From Baffinella frigidus (lineage: Eukaryota; Cryptophyceae; Cryptomonadales; Baffinellaceae), in contig MU646716.1 of NCBI GenBank assembly GCA_026770585.1, positions 76,303-87,100 on the forward strand: a DNA stretch of 10,798 nt, read 5' to 3'. The stretch's first letter is position 1. Every line of letters begins with the position of its first letter. A model generated the notes under the pieces. The model had not been told where the DNA came from. It made no database searches and saw only the letters and a list, made by a program, of their open reading frames with translations. Positions 5,771 to 10,798 of this stretch are shown here, one piece after another. The position numbers and the translations under genes are program-made.

Positions 5771-5937
5771 GGAGCAGGGTCTACGGTGCAGGGTTCAGGG
5801 TGCAAGGTTCAGGGTTCAGGGTGCAGGGTTCAGGGTCAAGGGGCTGTAATGATAGACCCTTGCCAGGGTTCAGGGTGCAGGGTGCAGGGTTCTGGTTGAA
5901 GATAGGGGGTTGAGGGTGTAGTGTTGAGAAGATAGGG
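5771..5937 (+). repeat. TTCAGGG/TGCAGGG heptamer array
   Basis: Heptamers of the TTCAGGG, TGCAGGG and TGCAAGG types (about 5785-5835) are followed by a short unique insert containing GTAATGATAGACCCTTGCC, then further TTCAGGG/TGCAGGG units (5865-5890) and GTTGAGGGTGTAG. This is a different dominant variant from the TTTAGGG, TGTAGGG and TTTATGG arrays elsewhere in the window. Confidence 0.85.
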
Positions 5938-5945
5938 TGTGCCGA

Positions 5946-6097
5946 AACATTTCACTCCGAACCACAAGATTTTAGCTAAGTCAACCAGCTCACCTAAGTC
6001 AACTTTCCCCTGATTTCGTTTAGATGGACCTGCTCTGGGAGCAGGCATTTGACTTAAGGCGCTGGCTTTCAAGGGGAGTTGACTTAGGCGAAATGTT
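5946..6097. repeat. 152-bp foldback with four CTAAGTCAA copies
   Basis: The ends AACATTTC (5946-5953) and GAAATGTT (6090-6097) are complementary. Two forward copies of CTAAGTCAAC (5976-5985 and, as CCTAAGTCAACT, 5993-6004) face two inverted relatives, TTTGACTTAAGG (6048-6059) and AGTTGACTTAGG (6077-6088). A central hairpin CCTGCTC/GAGCAGG with loop TGG (6029-6045) sits between them. The symmetry suggests a foldback element or a folded RNA; no coding capacity or flanking duplication was identified. Confidence 0.75.
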
Positions 6098-6831
6098 CTG
6101 GATTGCACTGCATTTGGTGAGAAAGATCGCCCGGGAGGGTCGCGACCTGTGGATGCGATGCGCGCAAAAATAGGCATTGTCGGAATCGTCGCGCCCGAAC
6201 GCGAGTCCTGCCCGTACGCGTCGATGAGAACAGCGACCTTTCGCAAATAATGGATGTCCAGAGGTGTGTCGAACCCTTGGTGGGCTCGTGTCGAAGATGG
6301 TGGGTAGAAGAATTGTTCGAGCGTCAGCCTCTTCTATTGCCAGAAACCGAGCCTCAACAGTACCGCTCGCCCTACGCAGCCCGTGTGGTACGGGGAGGTG
6401 TGTGCGGCGCTACGCCCTCCTACCACTGCACCACTCCTTGACTGCGTCGCCACGCCCAGCAGGAACGGGGCGCACAGTGCGGCACGCGGCTGTCTACAGG
6501 CGCATGTGCATCGCGTGTCCATTTATGGAGGTTAGGAGGGGAATCACCCGTTGGGAGCTCAACGGTTTCTGCTCTTATGAGGTCTGCCAGCACCCACGGC
6601 GCTGGGCCTCGCGTAAACCACGCGCGTGCTCCAGCTGGGGCCGTGCACCGATGGTTGCAATGCGCTTCAGATGCGTCCGTCCGACTCCCTAACCCTCTCT
6701 CTCTCGTCTACCCCTGTGGGTGTCCAACCCCGTCGCTGCCCGAGCTGCTCCAAGAGGCGATGCAAATGTGTGGCACGCGGCGCGCGTGAGCACAACAAGA
6801 TCGATGCGTGAGCGCAAAAAGTGGGCGACCC
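6098..6831. other. GC-rich unique region, no gene recognised
   Basis: Several overlapping frames occur, the longest 6264-6692 on the plus strand (142 codons). None has a recognisable motif, and no single frame shows the strong third-position GC preference seen at 9062-9629. The region lacks tandem repeats apart from short C/G runs. Confidence 0.4.
6100..6333 (-). other. Minus-strand open stretch with protein-like segment, unassigned
   Basis: The minus strand is open from 6333 leftward, past 6100 into the foldback and heptamer array. The segment near 6200-6246 reads LRKVAVLIDAYGQDS. That has a hydrophobic strand followed by an acidic residue, superficially like the first strand of some nuclease folds such as NYN/PIN-like domains. 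The usual following Asn is absent and nothing downstream supports the assignment. No ATG precedes the segment in frame, and the frame's end is repeat sequence. If ever coding, it is a fragment. I do not assign a function. Confidence 0.15.
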
Positions 6832-7140
6832 GACGCGATCTAGAGACACGATCAGACACTTTGGGTCGTAATGGGTCACGACCGGTCGCGTCCTAAGACT
6901 CATCAAAATTTGCCAGCGACTGCCTTCGCAAGACAGTCAGAACGTTCCAGAACGATCCAGAACGCCTGGATCGTGATTTTAAAATCAAAAAGGAGCATAA
7001 TGTTTTGTGCCTGTTGCTCTGACTGGTCTGACGGTCCACGGGAGTTAAAATCGAGAAAAATCTGTCAGCAGACTGTCAGCACCAGTTACACCTAGCCAAA
7101 ATTGAAAAATCCGCCTCTTTTCGTACCGAGTCGACGGCAT
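6832..7140. other. Lower-GC unique region with short repeats and weak hairpins
   Basis: GACGCGA (6832-6838) pairs with TCGCGTC (6886-6892) around an inner stem GGTCGT/ACGACC (6864-6869, 6878-6883). A 10-bp triplet repeat follows: CAGAACGTTC, CAGAACGATC, CAGAACGCCT (6938-6967). Near 7060-7085 CTGTCAGCA occurs twice. The composition shifts from the GC-rich flank to AT-rich here (TTTTAAAATCAAAAAGG near 6975). No RNA gene or protein gene is recognised. Confidence 0.45.
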
Positions 7141-7153
7141 CGCCGCTCCCGCC

Positions 7154-7201
7154 CTACGCGCCGCCCTGCGCGCCGCCCCACGCGCCGCTCTACGCTCCCG
7201 G
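7154..7201 (+). repeat. 12-bp GC-rich tandem repeat, about four copies
   Basis: CTACGCGCCGCC, CTGCGCGCCGCC, CCACGCGCCGCT and CTACGCTCCCGG start at 7154, 7166, 7178 and 7190. Both strands translate to Arg-rich repeats, which explains the short open frames here. Confidence 0.85.
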
Positions 7202-7253
7202 GGGCGCGACGGACGGGTCCCCGTGCCTCATCCAGGCGTGGATGGGGGCATGG

Positions 7254-7294
7254 ACGCTGCGTGTATCTACACACGCCCATGATACACGCAGCGT
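7254..7294. repeat. 14-bp perfect hairpin ACGCTGCGTGTATC
   Basis: ACGCTGCGTGTATC (7254-7267) is perfectly complementary to GATACACGCAGCGT (7281-7294), with a 13-base loop. Twenty bases from the left arm and loop (7255-7274) recur in inverted orientation at 8229-8248. Confidence 0.85.
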
Positions 7295-8135
7295 AGGTCA
7301 TCGGCGACGCGACTCAATTTAAACCGCCCGAGATGTCGAGAAAAATGGTGGGGACCGGGGCTCGGGCGGGGAGGGGACGGGTGCCTTGCGGGGGGTGGCC
7401 GGAAAAGTGAAGACGTGGCGGTCTGCATATCTGGTAGCACCAGTCGCGCATAATTTCTCCCGCGTGCTGGCGGCGTGCGGCGCGCCTCTCTGGGCCTGGG
7501 GCGCGATCCTGGCCAAGATGGGTCCTCGCGCTGCACTGCCCCCCGTTCGGCTGTTCGCCGCAGCATGCTGGATCTGCGTAGCTGGAACTGCGCGCCATGT
7601 GCAGGTGAAGCTGAATAGTGGAGGGGAGGGCGCGGCACGCTCGGGAAGGGGGGCATCCGGTGCTCTGAGCGCTTCTCTTGCGAGGGCTGAGCACGCCGCT
7701 TAGGCTCTGGCGGCCCGCAGGGGCGGGGCGCAGCTGCGGGGCGGTGCCTTGGTGCATGGCACGACCCATACCGAGCTCCGTGCGGGATGGCGGCCACAGC
7801 GAAGGCGATTTCGGGGAGCAGCGCTGCTGGGGTCTCATCTGCTGGGAACCGAGCCAAAACCACTCGGTTCTGGCACGGGTTCTCCCCAGGAACGCTAGGT
7901 GTGATGCCGTCAACGATTGTCTGTTGATCGGATATATGTATGCGCGCGCTGCGAGTGTTTTTCGGGCCCTGATCAGGTCGGAGCGCGCTGCCTGGTGCCA
8001 GAATGCAACGAAAAGTGCCTGGAATATCACGGAATTGATGCGCCCACGGTGTGAATACATGTGGTACAGCATGCTCAGACCGGGGGGTGTCATACTATGG
8101 GTCTGCACCCACGCGGACGCGCACGCAGCTGAGAG
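7295..8135. other. GC-rich unique region with conflicting open frames, no gene recognised
   Basis: The minus strand has overlapping frames of 198 and 264 codons (7267-7863, 7314-8108) and the plus strand one of 164 codons (7678-8172). They conflict, and none contains a motif I recognise. They are rich in Arg, Pro and Ala as expected of GC-rich non-coding DNA. Local inverted repeats are present: AGCAGCGCTGCT (7817-7828) and GAACCGAG/CTCGGTTC (7846-7853, 7863-7870). A gene with introns cannot be excluded from sequence alone. Confidence 0.35.
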
Positions 8136-8190
8136 CCCACCTGTCCACCTGGCGTACAGCGGTCGTGTTTAACAATTTAGTAAACCTTGT
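8136..8190 (+). repeat. 55-bp direct repeat, copy 1
   Basis: Begins CCCACCTGTCCACCTGGC and ends AGTAAACCTTGT. It matches 8643-8697 at 52 of 55 positions without gaps. It precedes the C-rich heptamer array at 8273 by about 80 bases. Confidence 0.92.
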
Positions 8191-8228
8191 GTTCCCCCAA
8201 GAGGATGTGAGCGTGCAAGGTTCTGCAG

Positions 8229-8248
8229 GTGTGTAGATACACGCAGCG
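8229..8248 (-). repeat. Inverted copy of 7255-7274
   Basis: GTGTGTAGATACACGCAGCG is the exact reverse complement of 7255-7274. The 20-base identity brackets a 994-bp segment (7255-8248), which could be the ends of a larger element or a dispersed short repeat. Confidence 0.8.
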
Positions 8249-8272
8249 AGGGGGCGACGCTCATGCGATACG

Positions 8273-8531
8273 CCCTAAACCCCAAACCCTCAACCCTGAA
8301 CCCTGAACCCTGAACCCCACACCCTACACCCTACACCCTACACCCCACACCCTACACCCCACACCCTACACCCTACACCCTACACCCTACACCCTGCAAC
8401 CTTCTCCTTACTCCCTACCTCCTACACCCTGAACCATACACCCTACACCCTGCACCCTACACCCTACACCCTGCACCCTACACCCTGCACCCTACACCCT
8501 GCTTCCTACACCGTAAACCTTACACCCTACA
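8273..8531 (-). repeat. C-rich heptamer array (CCCTACA type)
   Basis: The array opens in strict register with CCCTAAA, CCCCAAA, CCCTCAA, three CCCTGAA units and CCCCACA, then runs mostly as CCCTACA with CCCTGCA and CCCCACA variants. It becomes irregular after about 8395. On the minus strand this is TGTAGGG with TTCAGGG. It runs opposite to the other large arrays. Confidence 0.92.
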
Positions 8532-8642
8532 TCCAGGTTTGAAAGCGTTTTGCGCCTGTTGTTTTGAAAGACAAGCTTCAACTCCAATTCCGTATTGAAC
8601 CCTCTGGGGTGGTTCTGGACTGCTAGAGTCCTCACGTCTCGT
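8532..8642. other. Short unique spacer
   Basis: About 110 bases of non-repeat sequence lie between the C-rich array and the second copy of the 55-bp repeat. No gene seen. Confidence 0.4.
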
Positions 8643-8697
8643 CCCACCTGTCCACCTGGCATACAACGGTCGTGTTTGACAATTTAGTAAACCTTGT
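8643..8697 (+). repeat. 55-bp direct repeat, copy 2
   Basis: Second copy of 8136-8190, offset 507 bases and differing at three positions. It abuts the TTTAGGG array that starts about 8706. Confidence 0.92.
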
Positions 8698-8705
8698 TTT
8701 GCCCC

Positions 8706-8812
8706 GGTTTAGGGTTTAAGGCGTAGGGTTCAGGGTTCAGATAGGGTTTAGGGTTTAGGGTCTAGGGTTTAGAGTTTACGGTTCATGGTTTAGGGTTTAG
8801 AGTTCAGGATTC
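8706..8812 (+). repeat. Degenerate TTTAGGG array
   Basis: GGTTTAGGGTTTAAGG, TTCAGGG, then TTTAGGG with TCTAGGG, TTTACGG and TTCATGG variants. Orientation is opposite to the array at 8273-8531, so the two point toward each other's C-strand ends around the spacer 8532-8705. Confidence 0.88.
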
Positions 8813-8824
8813 CGGAGTTAGTAT

Positions 8825-8878
8825 GAGCCTCGGTCCGTCAGGTAGCGAGCCTCGGCCATGGGCCAGGTCGCGAGCCTC
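8825..8878 (+). repeat. GAGCCTCGG words, three near-tandem copies
   Basis: GAGCCTCGG occurs at 8825-8833 and 8847-8855, and GAGCCTC at 8872-8878, with CAGGTAGCGAGCCTCGG-like context. The same motif core defines the middle module of the 3145-4263 mosaic, so this is a distant member of that family located upstream of the coding-like relic. Confidence 0.7.
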
Positions 8879-8905
8879 TAGTTGAGTGATGTGAACGGTC
8901 AATGA

Positions 8906-9629
8906 ACTCAGGTTTGGTCTCAGCTCGTGTTGCCCCCGGGCCTTGTGAGACGCCTCCCCTCTAGCGGGGTCATATCTGGTAGCGAAGGTCGGTTCGGGAT
9001 TCTATCTCCCGATCCCACGAACGAAGAGAAGAAACAAAAACGCGGCGCGCAGCGACCGCGGATGCCCTTGGAGGCAGATAATGCAGAGGGGACCGAGGGG
9101 TCCCCTGAACACGGGGACAGCTTCCGGTCCGTTGCGGGCGAGCTTCCTTCCCCCTTGGCCGACGGCGGGGCGACGTGGCCGGAGGCCGTGCGCGTGAACT
9201 TCAGCGTCCCGGGCTCGCAGGAGCAGTTCGATCGGTACCAGAGCTTCAGCGCCTTGCAGCAGGAGCGCGCGGCCGTCGGACCTGCCGGGCGGCGCGTCGC
9301 CGGCCCCCCGCGCTACGCCGCCTCGGACCCGGGCGATGCGCGCCCGGATCCGGGCCCGCCTCCCGCTTCCTCCGACACGGAGGTTCGGTTCGGCCGCGCA
9401 CCCGCCGCATCCGCTGGGCGGCCTCTCCACCACATCGCCGACACCCTCGCCCCAGGGGCAGGCCTCGGTGGCGGCGGACCCCGACCCCGGCATGCTGGGA
9501 GCCCTGACGGTGTTGACACGCACCAACCAGCAGGCGGTGGCTCAGCTGGTGGCGCTGCAGACGCTGACGACACGCCCGCCGCCGGGGGACTCGGACGGTG
9601 CCATCGCGAGGCTGATGCATAGGGTTTAA
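8906..9629 (+). pseudogene. Coding-like relic with a frame switch, truncated by telomere-like repeat
   Basis: The upstream frame is open from 8906 (in-frame stop at 8903-8905); its first ATG is 9062 (MPLEADNAEG) and its stop is at 9620-9622. From 9062 to about 9340 the codons strongly prefer G or C in third position, as in PGSQEQFDRYQSFSALQQER. Downstream the same bias moves to the +1 frame, which is open through 9629 and contains MLGALTVLTRTNQQAVAQLV. The bias switch lies at about 9340-9390, so one base seems lost or gained there; programmed +1 shifting is less likely. The +1 frame stops only because the telomere-like GGGTTTAA begins after its last biased codon. The product would have a Pro/Gly/Ala-rich middle and a helical C-terminal part. 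I recognise no family. The N-terminal region of a retroelement gag-like protein or of a longer host protein are both possible. Confidence 0.5.
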
Positions 9630-10290
9630 GGCTCAGGGTTTCGGGTTTAGGGTTGATGGTTGAGGGTTCAGAGTTCAGGGTTGAAGGGTTAGGGTTCAGG
9701 GTTAGGAGAAAAGTGTTGAGGATTATGGGTTGAGGGTTGAAGGTTGACGGTCTAGCATTTCGGGTTGCGGGTTGCTGGTGTCGTGTTCAGTGTCTGGTAT
9801 TTAGGGTTTAGGGTTTAGGGTTTAGGGTTTAGGGTTTAGTATTAAAGGGTTTTGGGTTTTGGTTTGGGGTTTAGGGTTGAGAGTTTTGGGTTATGGATTA
9901 AGGGTTTAGGATATAATGTTTTTGGGTTTTGGTTTGGGGTTTAGGGTTTGGAGTTTTGGGTTATGGATTAAGGGTTTAGGATATAGGGTTGAGGGTTGAT
10001 TACTGATTACTTGAGGGTTGAGGGTTGAATGTTAGAGATTTGGGTTTAGGGTTTAGGGTTTAGGGGTCAAGGTTTAGGGGTAAGGGGTTGGGGGTTAGGA
10101 TTTAGGGCTTAGGGTTCAGGGCCTCTAGTTCGAGGTTTGGGTTTGGGGATTTGGGGTTCGTGGTTTGTGGTTTGGGTTTTGAGGGTTGATTTTGGGGGTT
10201 TAGGGTTTAGGTTTTAGTGTTCAGTGTGTAGTGTTTATTGTTTAGTATTTGGTGTGCAGTGTTCAGTGTTTAGCATTTATTGTTCACTGT
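9623..10290 (+). repeat. Long degenerate heptamer field
   Basis: Telomere-like sequence in many variants: TTCAGGG and TTGAGGG early, five perfect TTTAGGG units at 9800-9834, TTTTGGG and TTTGGGG around 9850-9985, TTTAGGG again near 10040-10065, and TTCAGTG/TTTAGTG/TTTATTG decay after about 10215. No unique sequence longer than about 30 bases interrupts it. Its right end grades into the dispersed element at 10292. Confidence 0.9.
9851..9985 (+). repeat. 70-bp-offset tandem duplication inside the heptamer field
   Basis: 9851-9915 and 9921-9985 match at 63 of 65 positions and include the non-telomeric landmarks GAGTTTTGGGTTATGGATTA and AGGATATA. The offset is 70 bases, exactly ten heptamers. Confidence 0.9.
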
Positions 10291-10291
10291 T

Positions 10292-10400
10292 TGGTGGACC
10301 ACCATACGGCCCTGGGCATAGGCCTACTGTAGGATCTTAAGAGAGGGCGGCTTCTTATGAGCGAGGTACCCCTGTACGCAGCCTCGAGACCCACTCTCCT
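10292..10400. repeat. Probable dispersed repeat carrying a GGTACCCCTGTACG segment
   Basis: Opens with the palindrome TGGTGG-A-CCACCA (10292-10304) and contains GGGCATAGGCCTACTGTAGG, TTAAGAGAGGGCGGCTTCTT and ATGAGCGAGGTACCCCTGTA. On the minus strand it translates to YRGTSLIRSRPLL, and on the plus strand to LLMSEVPLY in another frame. I recall similar peptides recurring in predicted proteins of microalgal genomes, which would mark a high-copy non-coding repeat; this recollection is unverified. The 63-codon minus-strand frame is not treated as a gene. Confidence 0.5.
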
Positions 10401-10706
10401 CAGCCTTTTTCGTTTCCCCGCGATTCTTTCGACGCTCTCACCTCTCCACCACCGTATGCGGAACAGTGCTTGCACTCACAAGGTGCCGTGGATGGGATTT
10501 CTTTTGGAGCTTTTGGAACTTAGGTGTATATAGTGCGAAGCCAAAAATTCACCGAATCAACAGTTGATAAGTTGTCCGTACAGCGACCCCATTTGAGTTC
10601 ACTAGATTTTGATCCTCATACTTGCGCTCCCCCCCCATTAATCAAAAGCAATCTTTGAGAACATGGGGCACGATGGTGCTGATGAAAAAGGGTTTGGAGG
10701 ACAGCC

Positions 10707-10709
<3 letters not shown>
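10401..10709. other. Unique right flank, no gene recognised
   Basis: About 300 bases of moderate composition, with CCAAAAATTCACCG and TTTTGGAGCTTTTGG segments and a short C run at about 10630. No open frame or RNA gene of note is visible. Confidence 0.4.

Positions 10710-10798
<89 letters not shown>
10710..10798. repeat. Homopolymer run of 89 C to the window end
   Basis: Uninterrupted C from 10710 to the last base. It may be a genuine poly-C tract, but homopolymers of this length are a frequent artefact at read or contig ends, so both presence and length need caution. Confidence 0.95.

Noticed and set aside
7314-8108. A 264-codon minus-strand gene
   Set aside because: It conflicts with a 198-codon frame on the same strand and a 164-codon frame on the other. 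Its composition is that of GC-rich background and I recognise no domain. It is kept only as an unassigned region.
8136-8697. Long terminal repeats of a retrotransposon
   Set aside because: The repeats are only 55 bp, and the 452 bases between them hold a heptamer array and short unique sequence, with no primer-binding site, polypurine tract or coding region seen.
8906-9061. Translation start at the GTG at 8927
   Set aside because: Nuclear genes of eukaryotes rarely start at GTG. The first in-frame ATG is 9062, and the codon bias is only clear from about there.
1-10798. tRNA, rRNA, U-snRNA or dinoflagellate spliced-leader genes
   Set aside because: I looked for a tRNA T-arm with matching acceptor arms, conserved rRNA words and the spliced-leader sequence and saw none. 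Weak or diverged copies could be missed by eye.

Overview
The window looks like intergenic, repeat-dominated nuclear DNA of a eukaryote, probably a microalga or other protist. The main clue is many degenerate arrays built on the heptamer TTTAGGG, the telomere repeat of plants, many algae and dinoflagellates, here placed internally and in both orientations. I favour a dinoflagellate because of these telomere-like blocks, the GC-rich coding-like patch with high GC at third positions, and a dispersed element near 10300 whose six-frame peptides I recall, unverified, from microalgal assemblies. No rRNA, tRNA, spliced-leader gene, CRISPR array, bacterial operon or complete protein gene was recognised.

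Layout: a GA microsatellite (1-483) is followed by heptamer arrays (561-914, 967-1082), a foldback (1233-1360), a C-rich heptamer block and a 23-bp minisatellite (1641-1755), an inverted repeat (1936-2023), a 14-bp tandem (2093-2176), a 25-bp tandem (2832-2900) and more heptamers (2918-3117). From 3145 to 4441 lies a mosaic of dispersed modules recognisable by the word GAGCCTCGG and by CCGTAGG palindromes; one module is split by a 162-bp inverted-repeat element (4264-4425). A second, very regular inverted-repeat element follows (4732-4938; 70-bp arms, 68/70 matching), then an inverted copy of a mosaic module (5238-5307), a large CCGTAGG foldback (5416-5563), TTCAGGG/TGCAGGG heptamers (5771-5937) and another foldback (5946-6097).

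The stretch 6098-8135 is mostly GC-rich and unique, with short repeats and a 14-bp hairpin (7254-7294) but no recognised gene. A 55-bp direct repeat (8136-8190 and 8643-8697) lies near a C-rich heptamer array (8273-8531) and a G-rich one (8706-8812). The best coding candidate is a GC-rich, codon-biased relic at 8906-9629. Its biased frame shifts by one near 9340-9390, and it ends where heptamer repeat begins. The end of the window holds a long heptamer field (9623-10290) with a 70-bp duplication, a dispersed element (about 10292-10400), an unassigned stretch and a run of 89 C.

No genes can be seen working together. The interest lies in repeat architecture: several different inverted-repeat elements in close succession, one with an intact unsplit copy of its insertion site in the same window, and telomere-like arrays that keep a strict 7-base register.
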